DNA from: Bacteroidota bacterium
GTDB taxonomy: Bacteria; Bacteroidota; Bacteroidia; Chitinophagales; BACL12
Direction: 5' to 3'
Length of the DNA stretch: 64,000 nucleotides
Assembly: GCA_016706865.1 (NCBI GenBank)
Contig: JADJIS010000002.1
Coordinates: forward strand, 744,001-808,000
The notes under the pieces were generated by a model. The model did no database searches. It was not told the DNA's origin and was given only the letters and a program-made list of their open reading frames with translations. The position numbers and the translations under genes were made by a program. The first letter of the stretch is position 1, and the number at the start of each line of letters is the position of its first letter. This document shows, one piece after another, positions 52,255 through 60,281 of this stretch.

Positions 52255-53652
52255 TTGTTGCGAAATAAAAAAATAATCATCTGGTTTTTGATCGCAATAG
52301 TTAGTTTGTCGCTACTCAGTGGATGGATGCAATACGCGTCGGGTGGAAATGATTTTATTGGGGCTTCTCTAAAAAGTTGTTTACTGATTTTCGTAATAAT
52401 TAGTTTTCTTATTTTGATTTTTTCTCCACCTATCCTGTTAATTCGATTCTGGTGGAAAAAAAAGGTGGTCAAATACAATATTAGCAATAACCAAAAAGTA
52501 AGATCCATCGATAAATTTATTCGAAATGGAAATGCAATGATTGGAACAATTACAATTCTGTATGCAGTTTTGCTTGCACTTTTTTCACATGTGATCTCAC
52601 CCGATATTACCCCCTATGCAAACGATCAAATGAATGAACTTGCGTTCCAGTCTCCCGGATTTTCCATCAAAGTATTGAAACAGCCTTTGGAACTTACCCC
52701 ACCTAAAACAAATTTTATAAATTGGATATTATTTGGCAAAAAAGTGGATTACAGGTCAGTACCTTTGACCTCATATAAGTTTGTTAAAGATTCCATTTAT
52801 GTTGAAAGGTTTATAGGTGAGGCAAGTAAAGGTCAGAAATTGGGATTTACTTTATATGAAATTACCCGTGAAGATCTTCCCGTAGCGCAACAACAGAAAA
52901 TTATTGAATCAAAATACCTTTCCACACGAAATTTTCTGTTTGGTACAGATGACCTTGGGCGCGATTATCTGAGTCGGATTTTATTGGGTATAAGAGTTTC
53001 TTTATCCGTAGGAGTTGTTGCGGTAATTATTGCATTATTTATCGGAATTCCACTTGGTGCTTTTGCCGGATTTTATAAAAGGAATCCACCATATATAAAA
53101 ATGAAAGGCAGAAGATCGAAATTTTTAATTCCGGTAGATAATATAATTATGTGGTTCATCAATATTATCTGGGCCATACCAACTTTGTTATTGGTTTTTC
53201 CCATTGTTTTTGCTTTTGGACAGAATTTTTACACCATTTTTATAGCAGTTGGTTTAACAATGTGGGTGGATATTGCTAGGATAGTGAGAGGGCAGGTAAT
53301 GCAAGTACGGGAACAGGAATTTATTCAGGCAGCTAAAACTTTTGGCTATTCAGATATGCGTAGCATTTTCATACACATACTTCCAAATATTGTTGGACCA
53401 ATTATAGTTATAACCGCTGCCAATTTTGCATATGCAATTTTGACTGAGGCGGGTTTGAGTTTTTTGGGTATTGGGGTTCAGGCTCCGGCACCAAGCTGGG
53501 GATTAATGATCTCAAAATATAAAGATAATTTAATAACAGATCCCTATTTGGCACTCATTCCCGGTTTTGCAATCACTATCTTAGTGCTCGCATTCTTTAT
53601 GGTTGGAAACGGGTTACGGGATGCGCTTGATATTAAAAGCCGACTGGATTAG
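52255..53652 (+). CDS. Opp/Dpp-type ABC transporter permease (OppC-like)
   Basis: 465 residues. An extended N-terminal part with two to three hydrophobic segments and a periplasmic stretch precedes the permease core (FGTDDLGRDYLSRILLGIRVSLSVGVVAVI). The ATPase-contacting EAA loop is VREQEFIQAAKTFGYSDMRSIFIHILPNI. FLGIGVQAPAPSWGLMIS is the OppC hallmark. It imports peptides or similar solutes together with an OppB-like permease, ATPases and a binding protein, none of which is encoded nearby. The start is TTG at 52255, since no ATG precedes the first membrane helix. Confidence 0.88.
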   Translation: MLRNKKIIIWFLIAIVSLSLLSGWMQYASGGNDFIGASLKSCLLIFVIISFLILIFSPPILLIRFWWKKKVVKYNISNNQKVRSIDKFIRNGNAMIGTITILYAVLLALFSHVISPDITPYANDQMNELAFQSPGFSIKVLKQPLELTPPKTNFINWILFGKKVDYRSVPLTSYKFVKDSIYVERFIGEASKGQKLGFTLYEITREDLPVAQQQKIIESKYLSTRNFLFGTDDLGRDYLSRILLGIRVSLSVGVVAVIIALFIGIPLGAFAGFYKRNPPYIKMKGRRSKFLIPVDNIIMWFINIIWAIPTLLLVFPIVFAFGQNFYTIFIAVGLTMWVDIARIVRGQVMQVREQEFIQAAKTFGYSDMRSIFIHILPNIVGPIIVITAANFAYAILTEAGLSFLGIGVQAPAPSWGLMISKYKDNLITDPYLALIPGFAITILVLAFFMVGNGLRDALDIKSRLD

Positions 53653-53662
53653 TAACCATAAA

Positions 53663-53670
53663 TAAATTTG
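53663..53670 (+). promoter_or_regulatory. Candidate -7 promoter box for the SpoIIE-type phosphatase
   Basis: TAAATTTG matches TAnnTTTG, 29 nt before the ATG. Confidence 0.4.
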
Positions 53671-53699
53671 TTTAAATTTATATTTAATTATATATCGTT

Positions 53700-54950
53700 A
53701 TGGCAATTGCCGGGTTAAATGTGATGGAAATGTTGCGGGATCAGCTGAAACTTAAACAGCTGGAAATAGATTCTTTATTGGAGATAACCAAAGCAATTAA
53801 TTCTAATAAATCGTCATCAGCACTGTTCGAATTATTTCACAGGACCTTAAAGGATCAGATCGGTGTGGAAAATATGTTGCTGTTCAGTAAAAATGGCAGC
53901 GATTGGGAACCTGTATTGGGAAATAAATTTATTTCCGAATTAAATCCCGGATTAGTAAATACATTATTAAAATATAATAAACTTACCGACCTCTCCGAAC
54001 TCAACGGAAACTTGCCAGATTATTTAAAACAATACGACATTTTAATTCCGGTATTTCATAAAGATAATCCACTTGCATATCTATTGATGAGCAATCCAAG
54101 AGTGGAAAGTTATGAACCACTGGAAGATAAAATAAAATTTGCACAAACGGTTACAAATATTATTACCGTTGCAATAGAAAATAAAAGATTATTCAAAAAG
54201 GAATCGGAAACTCTTGCATTTCAAAAAGAATTGGAAGTAGCTGCGCAGGTTCAGAATATGCTAATTCCACACAACCTTCCTATTAACGATAAATTGCAAA
54301 TGGACGCCATTTATCTTCCGCATCAAAACATTGGAGGCGATTATTATGATTACCTGCAATTAAGTGAAGATGAATTCTTTTTTTGTATTGCAGATATTTC
54401 CGGAAAGGGAATTGCAGCTGCATTGTTGATGGCTAATTTTCAGGCACAGATTCGCGAGCTTACAAAACGCAATCCTACCACCATTGAAGAATACATGCAG
54501 GAATTAAATAAGGCTGTATTAATGAGCACAAAAGGGGAGAAGTTCATCACACTTTTTCTGGGAAAATACAATCGCAAGAACAGGATATTAAAATATGTAA
54601 ACTCCGGTCACAATCCTCCAATATTAGTAAACTCACACGGATATAAATTTTTAGATAAGGGGACAACTATTTTGGGTATGTTCGACGAACTTCCTTCCGT
54701 TAAAATGGGACAAATTCCAATTGTTGAAAATACCGCCATCATTTGTTTTACCGACGGCTTAACAGATGTTGTAAATGAAGCGAACCAGGTATTTCCAATT
54801 GATGCACTTATTTCGCTTGTTGAAAATAATTACAAGGGTGATGTTGTAGCTCTAAATAAAAAGATCATCGACGAAATAATGCGTTTTAAAGGGGAGGATG
54901 GAGAGGTGAGTGATGATATAACAGTGTTGAGTGTGAAGATAATGAAGTAG
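53700..54950 (+). CDS. GAF-domain PP2C/SpoIIE-family serine phosphatase
   Basis: 416 residues, cytoplasmic. An N-terminal helix and a GAF-like sensory domain (about 40-170) lead by a coiled linker (KELEVAAQVQNMLIP) into an RsbU/SpoIIE phosphatase domain with metal-binding acidic residues in IGGDYYDYLQL, IADISGKGIAAALLMANFQA, NSGHNPPILV, CFTDGLTDVVNE and DDITVLSVKI. Such enzymes dephosphorylate anti-sigma-factor antagonists. No partner switch genes are nearby. Its TAG stop is followed by an AATGAAAG array. Confidence 0.92.
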   Translation: MAIAGLNVMEMLRDQLKLKQLEIDSLLEITKAINSNKSSSALFELFHRTLKDQIGVENMLLFSKNGSDWEPVLGNKFISELNPGLVNTLLKYNKLTDLSELNGNLPDYLKQYDILIPVFHKDNPLAYLLMSNPRVESYEPLEDKIKFAQTVTNIITVAIENKRLFKKESETLAFQKELEVAAQVQNMLIPHNLPINDKLQMDAIYLPHQNIGGDYYDYLQLSEDEFFFCIADISGKGIAAALLMANFQAQIRELTKRNPTTIEEYMQELNKAVLMSTKGEKFITLFLGKYNRKNRILKYVNSGHNPPILVNSHGYKFLDKGTTILGMFDELPSVKMGQIPIVENTAIICFTDGLTDVVNEANQVFPIDALISLVENNYKGDVVALNKKIIDEIMRFKGEDGEVSDDITVLSVKIMK

Positions 54951-54960
54951 TGGGGTAAAA

Positions 54961-54984
54961 AATGAAAGAATGAAAGAATGAAGG
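54961..54984 (+). repeat. Solo AATGAAAG array after the SpoIIE-type gene
   Basis: Three 8-bp words (AATGAAAG, AATGAAAG, AATGAAGG) 10 nt after the stop codon. No inverted partner is seen. Confidence 0.65.
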
Positions 54985-54998
54985 TAGCTTAATTTTCG

Positions 54999-55026
54999 CC
55001 ACAGAGTTACCGAAGGAACTCTGTGG
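54999..55026. repeat. Palindromic repeat (CCACAGAGTT family), copy 2
   Basis: Perfect 10-bp stem CCACAGAGTT / AACTCTGTGG with loop ACCGAAGG, one base different from 13926-13953. Lies between the convergent SpoIIE-type and O-antigen ligase genes. Confidence 0.82.
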
Positions 55027-55083
55027 AAGGGTGATCTGAATTTCTTTTTAACATCAGATCCAAATTCACCAATATCGCCATCA

Positions 55084-56469
55084 TCATAAAAAACATAGTG
55101 CACCGATCTTGTCGGCTTCAATAAGATCACTTAGTGCAATATTAACAATTATGGTTATGATGGATAAAGTCAAAACCATCGCGAGATATTTATATTGTTT
55201 ATCGGTAAATTTATTATAGAGTTTTTGCCCAAGATATAATATGTAAACCAACAATACCACCCAAATTGTCAATCCGATAAAACCCTGTTCAACCGTTACC
55301 TGCAAATAATAATTATGTACCGTTGATCGCTCCGGGTTTCTGCTGATATAGGTCTCGAATTTATTAATCGTATATTCCTTGTAATTAAAATAAAATTGTC
55401 CCGGACCAAATCCGAGATAAGGTCTTTCCTCTATCATGTGCACCGCTGCAACCCAACGATATATTCTTTCAGCACTTGAAACATCTTCCAGACTCATGGT
55501 TGATTCCATATGTTCAGAAAAATGGGTATGGTATATGGTTTTGGTATAATCCGGGGCATAATCCATATATTTATTATTGTGCAACATATAGATCACGAAA
55601 GCAATAACAACCATTATTAATACGCCTGCTGCCGGCAATAATTTATTGTAACGAATTAAAAAATATGCCACTAACGCCCCTGCAACTGATAACCATGAAG
55701 ACCTTGTATAAGAGAAATATATTGCAAGCAAGAATAATAACTTTCCTAAATTAATTACCATTTTTTGCCAGGTATATTTTTTGTACCACGTGGATGCAAT
55801 AAATAAGAAAGGGAATGTTAAAGCTAAAAACACCGCATAATTAACATGGTTTCGGAAAAAGGGCACCATGGTCTTATTCACTTCACTAAACCGGAATTGG
55901 TAATGCATATGATTATTAAGCGTGAATAACACAAGCAATAAAGTTGGAGTAAATAAACACCAGAATACTATTTTAAAATCTTTTATATTTTTAACTACCA
56001 GTGCTCCTATAAAATAAAAAGTTATGATAAACCATGTTTTAGCCAAAAGATATTTAAGAGATATCACAATATCCGCTGAAAATAAAGTTGTTATCATCAG
56101 CCATCCAAAGTGAATAAATAATATAATGGTGAGAGGGTGACTTATAAAGGCTCTATCAAACAACTCCTGTTTCAGAAATACATAAAAAATGAAGGTAAGC
56201 ATGAACACCAACATGATGGGTTCAGTTGGTAATGTTGTACTGAAGCCTGTAGGAGAATAATATTCTATGGATGCCGGAGTTACTATCAGCAACAGATAGA
56301 ATATCGTTTTGAAATTTAATATAAGCTGATATGCAAATAAAAAGGCAATGGGTACCAAAAAAAATAGTGGCTCATATAATAAGATACCGGCAAACATGGC
56401 AACAATACCAAGAATTGCAGCGGTACGGAAAATATTTAATTCAACAGGTTGTGCCTGTAAACTACGCAT
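55084..56469 (-). CDS. O-antigen ligase/polymerase family membrane protein
   Basis: 461 residues with 10-12 hydrophobic segments and the Wzy_C-type periplasmic loop (SAERIYRWVAAVHMIEERPYLGFGPGQFYFNYKEYTINKFETYISRNPERSTVHNYYLQVTVEQGFIGL). It polymerises O-repeat units or joins glycan to lipid. The last helix breaks off at DKIGALCFL where a run of six A (plus strand 55087-55092) precedes the stop; one more base would continue the frame as FFMMMAILVNLDLMLKRN. The start overlaps the Wzz-like gene by 8 bp, so the two are cotranscribed. Confidence 0.88.
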   Translation of the reverse strand: MRSLQAQPVELNIFRTAAILGIVAMFAGILLYEPLFFLVPIAFLFAYQLILNFKTIFYLLLIVTPASIEYYSPTGFSTTLPTEPIMLVFMLTFIFYVFLKQELFDRAFISHPLTIILFIHFGWLMITTLFSADIVISLKYLLAKTWFIITFYFIGALVVKNIKDFKIVFWCLFTPTLLLVLFTLNNHMHYQFRFSEVNKTMVPFFRNHVNYAVFLALTFPFLFIASTWYKKYTWQKMVINLGKLLFLLAIYFSYTRSSWLSVAGALVAYFLIRYNKLLPAAGVLIMVVIAFVIYMLHNNKYMDYAPDYTKTIYHTHFSEHMESTMSLEDVSSAERIYRWVAAVHMIEERPYLGFGPGQFYFNYKEYTINKFETYISRNPERSTVHNYYLQVTVEQGFIGLTIWVVLLVYILYLGQKLYNKFTDKQYKYLAMVLTLSIITIIVNIALSDLIEADKIGALCFL

Positions 56470-57361
56470 TCTTTATTTTGCTTTTTATTTTTCTGTAGTT
56501 TTCTGTCAATACAGCAAGTATCACTAAAAATATAAAAGCACCCAATGTAACACCTATAACAATGAGTGAACGAACTGGCTTGTCTTTTCTAATTGCCGGA
56601 TATGCTTCTTCAGTAATATTAACAGTTGAAAAATCGGTATTAATGGAAGTGAGATTTTGATCAAGTATTTTTTTATTTACGCTGAGGTCTTCCACCGCGT
56701 CTTTTAATTTTTCTTCCAATATGATAAGTGACTCACTGCTTATACCAGCCTTTTTCATGCCTCCGATACTATCCTTTAAATTTTCAACCTCGGCATCTTT
56801 CATGGCAACCTGTTTCTTAAAGGTTTCCACTACTAATTTTTTATCGCGCAACAACATTGCTTTATTGTGTCCATCAATGGTTGTAACAATATGGGTCACC
56901 ATTTTAGCCGCCAGATCTTTATCTGTATCCCAAATGGAAACTTCAATGGCAGCATATTCCGTTTCAATGGCCCTGTAATTTTTCAGGAATTCCTTTTTTG
57001 TATTGTAACGCGCCATTTCTTTTGTGGAATCTATTCCGTAATGTTCCATCAAATGAAAATGATTGATCATATAATCTATGATGCTGCTGGTATTTGCAAT
57101 TGTTAAAATTCTGTCCACATCTCCGGCACTTCCGAAATAGTCGATCTCAATTTCTCCCGCCGACTGGCTGTATAACACCTGCCTGTCTGACATTATCGGA
57201 TTGGTAGGATAGAAGGTAACGGACGATTTATAATAATTTGGCATAAAGAACCAGGTAACGATACAGGCAACTATTGCCACAATTACTGTAATAATTATGG
57301 TGGGTTTGCGCCACTTATAGATGATCTGTATTAACCGGATTATATCATTGGATTGTTCCAT
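56462..57361 (-). CDS. Wzz/chain-length determinant-like protein
   Basis: 299 residues with the two-helix topology of polysaccharide co-polymerases: N-terminal helix (about 20-41, TIIITVIVAIVACIVTWFF) followed by MPNYYKSSVTFYP, a long periplasmic coiled coil (about 170-235), and a C-terminal helix (about 266-287, SLIVIGVTLGAFIFLVILAVL). No tyrosine-kinase domain. It sets the length of the polymer made by the ligase/polymerase encoded immediately downstream (8 bp overlap). Confidence 0.88.
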   Translation of the reverse strand: MEQSNDIIRLIQIIYKWRKPTIIITVIVAIVACIVTWFFMPNYYKSSVTFYPTNPIMSDRQVLYSQSAGEIEIDYFGSAGDVDRILTIANTSSIIDYMINHFHLMEHYGIDSTKEMARYNTKKEFLKNYRAIETEYAAIEVSIWDTDKDLAAKMVTHIVTTIDGHNKAMLLRDKKLVVETFKKQVAMKDAEVENLKDSIGGMKKAGISSESLIILEEKLKDAVEDLSVNKKILDQNLTSINTDFSTVNITEEAYPAIRKDKPVRSLIVIGVTLGAFIFLVILAVLTENYRKIKSKIKNA

Positions 57362-57378
57362 ACATGAATTTTAGACGG

Positions 57379-57386
57379 CAAAGGTA
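57379..57386 (-). promoter_or_regulatory. -7 promoter box for the wzz-ligase pair
   Basis: Minus-strand TACCTTTG matches TAnnTTTG, 17 nt before the Wzz-like start codon, in the 42-bp gap after the flippase gene. It would allow transcription separate from the flippase. Confidence 0.5.
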
Positions 57387-57403
57387 GAAAAAGTCAATCA
57401 GAA

Positions 57404-58870
57404 TCAAGCCCTTTTGCGAATGCCTGCCATCACGGGCTGTATCATCTCTTTTATCTCTGTCAATTTGATAAGTCCTGATGCCGCAGAAGCAGCAACAGAC
57501 ATTAAACCGGCAATAATGAAATTAAAATACCATGCAATGGGTAATTCATATATACCAAAATTTAAAATGATAACCAGTGCTATAAAAACCAGACTTCGCA
57601 TCCATTGTAGATCACTTCCCTTGATGGAAAACAATTTTGAAGCATAATACATATGAGCGGCCAGAATAATTAACTGAGCCGAAACAGTAGCAATTGAGGA
57701 GCCCTGCGCTTTGTAGGTTGGGATAAGCAGAACGTTTAATACTATATTCAAAATAAATCCGACAAGTGATATTTGATTTAGCCTTTTAATATTACCGCTG
57801 GCAGTGATCAAACTTCCATAAATATATGTTATGCTGATACAAATAAAACTCAACATCAACAACCCTAAAATATTTGCGGAATAAATGTCGCCGGAACTAT
57901 ATAATAATTGCATTATTTCCAACCTGTAAAATATAATGGTAATTCCAGCAGCAACAGAAAATATAAGCATCAGGGTATATCCGAGTTCAAAAAGGGGTTT
58001 TATATTTTCTTTGTTTTCTATCATCCTCGAAAACATAGGCATTAAGAGACCGGCAAATAAAAATCCCAATATACTCATCGCATCCAATAATCTAAATGCT
58101 GATGCGTAGATGCCCGCTTCGTAGGCGCCATTTTCTCCGAGCATTCTTTCCAGTAGCACTCCATCAGTCCTGAAGTAGGCGGTCATTAAAAAACCTAATA
58201 ATGCATAGGGATAACTTTTTAAAAATACCTCTTTAATTAAACCACTGTCAAAATTCCATCTGATTTTTATATGTTGATTGAACAATATCAAAATTGCAAC
58301 AACTAAGGAGAAAATATATCCAAATATCTGCACCCAGATAAAAGTTGTTATACTTATTTCAAAAGGAAAAATATTTGTCCATAAAATACATCCACAAATA
58401 ACAGAAGTGGTGAGTTTATCCAAAACAGATAAAAAAGCATCTGTTCTGAAAAGATGAAGGGCATTTACATTGGAACGTAAAAACGAATAAAATGACATTA
58501 ATATCTGCATTAAGATCAGCAATAATAAAATGGCAATTTGTTCATTTGAAAAATTAACACCAATGGCTGCAACAAATATTAAAATGCTATAAACTACAGA
58601 TAAAACAAATTTTGCGATCAGGGTGGAAAATAAATATTGGCCTAATTTTTCCGGCTGCCGGGCCACCATTCTGTTGTTAAAATTATTGATACCGAAATCA
58701 AGTACAACTTGAAAAAGCCAGGCAAAATTGAATAACGCAAAATAGACGCCATAGGCATCAGGGCCTATTGTATTCTGCACTGAGCGGTCAATTCCCAATA
58801 TCCAGAAGGGTTTAACCAGTAAGTTAAGCAGCAGCAGAAAGCTGATATTGGTGATAAAATTTTTCCGCAT
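57404..58870 (-). CDS. Wzx-like polysaccharide flippase (MOP superfamily)
   Basis: 488 residues with about 14 hydrophobic segments. The N terminus (FITNISFLLLLNLLVKPFWIL) and the following DFGINNFNNRMVAR fit polysaccharide transporters that flip lipid-linked sugar units across the inner membrane. A conserved middle segment is SYPYALLGFLMTAYFRTDGVLLERMLG, and ASGNIKRLNQISLVGFILNIVLNVLLIP lies in the second half. It is the first gene of the minus-strand polysaccharide group (flippase, Wzz, ligase). Confidence 0.9.
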   Translation of the reverse strand: MRKNFITNISFLLLLNLLVKPFWILGIDRSVQNTIGPDAYGVYFALFNFAWLFQVVLDFGINNFNNRMVARQPEKLGQYLFSTLIAKFVLSVVYSILIFVAAIGVNFSNEQIAILLLLILMQILMSFYSFLRSNVNALHLFRTDAFLSVLDKLTTSVICGCILWTNIFPFEISITTFIWVQIFGYIFSLVVAILILFNQHIKIRWNFDSGLIKEVFLKSYPYALLGFLMTAYFRTDGVLLERMLGENGAYEAGIYASAFRLLDAMSILGFLFAGLLMPMFSRMIENKENIKPLFELGYTLMLIFSVAAGITIIFYRLEIMQLLYSSGDIYSANILGLLMLSFICISITYIYGSLITASGNIKRLNQISLVGFILNIVLNVLLIPTYKAQGSSIATVSAQLIILAAHMYYASKLFSIKGSDLQWMRSLVFIALVIILNFGIYELPIAWYFNFIIAGLMSVAASAASGLIKLTEIKEMIQPVMAGIRKRA

Positions 58871-59003
58871 TATTTTGTTGGAATGCTAAAAATAGTTATT
58901 ATTGCTTCAAATTACACGCTGGCGACAAACTTCTACTTAAAGATTTAGTGATACGGGATACTTCTACGCTTTTTCATTTAATGATTAAAAACAACTGTAT
59001 AAC

Positions 59004-60164
59004 ATGCTGATAGCTGTTAATACCCGTTTCCTTATTAAGGATAAGCTGGAAGGTATTGGTTGGTTTACTTATGAAACCATGAAACGCCTCACCCGAAATC
59101 ACCCGGAACATACTTTCCTGTTTTTGTTCGACCGTGATTGGGACCCTGAATTTATTTTTTCTGACAATATTATCCCGCTCAAAGTTTGGCCTCCTGCCCG
59201 ACACCCCTATTTATGGAAATATTGGTTCGATTATGCACTCCCGCAAATATTTAAAAAATATAAACCGGATGTATTTATATCCACCGACGGATTTTTATCC
59301 CTAAAAACCCATGTGCCTACTTTACTCGTAATTCACGATCTTGGATTTGAACATTATCCGGATCATACTCCCGGAATCGTGAGTAAATATTACAGGAAGT
59401 TTACCCCTCTATACGCAAAAAAAGCTACCCGTATAATTACAGTTTCCCAATTTTCGAAAGATGATATTGTGAAACATTATCATACCGATCCTAAAAAAAT
59501 TGATGTGGCACATAACGGTGCAAATGATCAATATGTTGTTTTGCCGGAGGAGGAAAAGGTGATAACCAGGCAAAATTTTGCAGGTGGCAAACATTACTTT
59601 GTGTATGTTGGATCGGTACATCCCCGAAAAAATGTGAAAAATTTATTGTTGGCCTTTGATCTCTTAAAGAAGGAAAATGCCACAGATCAAAAATTAATAA
59701 TAGTTGGCCGATTAGCATGGAAGACAGATGAAACCCAGGCAGTTTTTGATAATATGCAATTTAAGGAGGATGTTATTTTTACCGGTCATCTGCAATTAAA
59801 CGACCTCACACGAATTGTAGCTTCTGCTGATGCATTTGTATTCCCTTCTTTATTTGAAGGATTTGGGATTCCGGTGCTGGAATCAAGGGCATGTGGTGTT
59901 CCTATCATTACCTCCAACCGCAGCAGTCTGCCGGAAGTTGCGGGTAAAAATGCCCTGTATTTTGATCCGGATAATATTGATGATATAAAAAATGCCATGG
60001 AAGAATTTTTGTTTAATCGCAAAAAATATATCCCTTCACCAAGTGACGTTCAAAATGTGAAGCAAGAATTCAACTGGGACAAATCATCCGAAATAATCTA
60101 TAATGCTGCAATGCACTGCCTGAAAAAAAGTGCAAAGGATAGTCATGTTATAGTGCTCAATTGA
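59004..60164 (+). CDS. GT4-type glycosyltransferase (GT-B fold)
   Basis: 386 residues, no membrane segment. N-terminal domain starts MLIAVNTRFLIKDKLEGIG; the C-terminal domain has the UDP-sugar-binding region FVYVGSVHPRKNVKNLLLAF and the EX7E motif in PSLFEGFGIPVLESRACGVPIITSNRSSLPEV. Typical mannosyl- or rhamnosyl-type transferase of surface-polysaccharide loci. Divergent from the flippase gene and probably part of the same pathway. Confidence 0.92.
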   Translation: MLIAVNTRFLIKDKLEGIGWFTYETMKRLTRNHPEHTFLFLFDRDWDPEFIFSDNIIPLKVWPPARHPYLWKYWFDYALPQIFKKYKPDVFISTDGFLSLKTHVPTLLVIHDLGFEHYPDHTPGIVSKYYRKFTPLYAKKATRIITVSQFSKDDIVKHYHTDPKKIDVAHNGANDQYVVLPEEEKVITRQNFAGGKHYFVYVGSVHPRKNVKNLLLAFDLLKKENATDQKLIIVGRLAWKTDETQAVFDNMQFKEDVIFTGHLQLNDLTRIVASADAFVFPSLFEGFGIPVLESRACGVPIITSNRSSLPEVAGKNALYFDPDNIDDIKNAMEEFLFNRKKYIPSPSDVQNVKQEFNWDKSSEIIYNAAMHCLKKSAKDSHVIVLN

Positions 60165-60252
60165 TTTTGAGATTCGTTTAAATTAATATGGATAAGTGGT
60201 CTTTTCTCTGTTAAAATATCTAGAGAATACACAGGCGTAACTATTTTTTATC

Positions 60253-60260
60253 TAAATTTG
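60253..60260 (+). promoter_or_regulatory. Candidate -7 promoter box for the T9SS-secreted protein gene
   Basis: TAAATTTG matches TAnnTTTG, 21 nt before the ATG at 60282. Confidence 0.45.
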
Positions 60261-60281
60261 ATTTAAAGAACTTGATTTAAT

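Noticed and set aside
52255..53652. Complete Opp peptide importer operon
   Set aside because: Only one OppC-like permease is present; flanking genes are a glycosyltransferase and a phosphatase, with no OppB, ATPase or binding protein.
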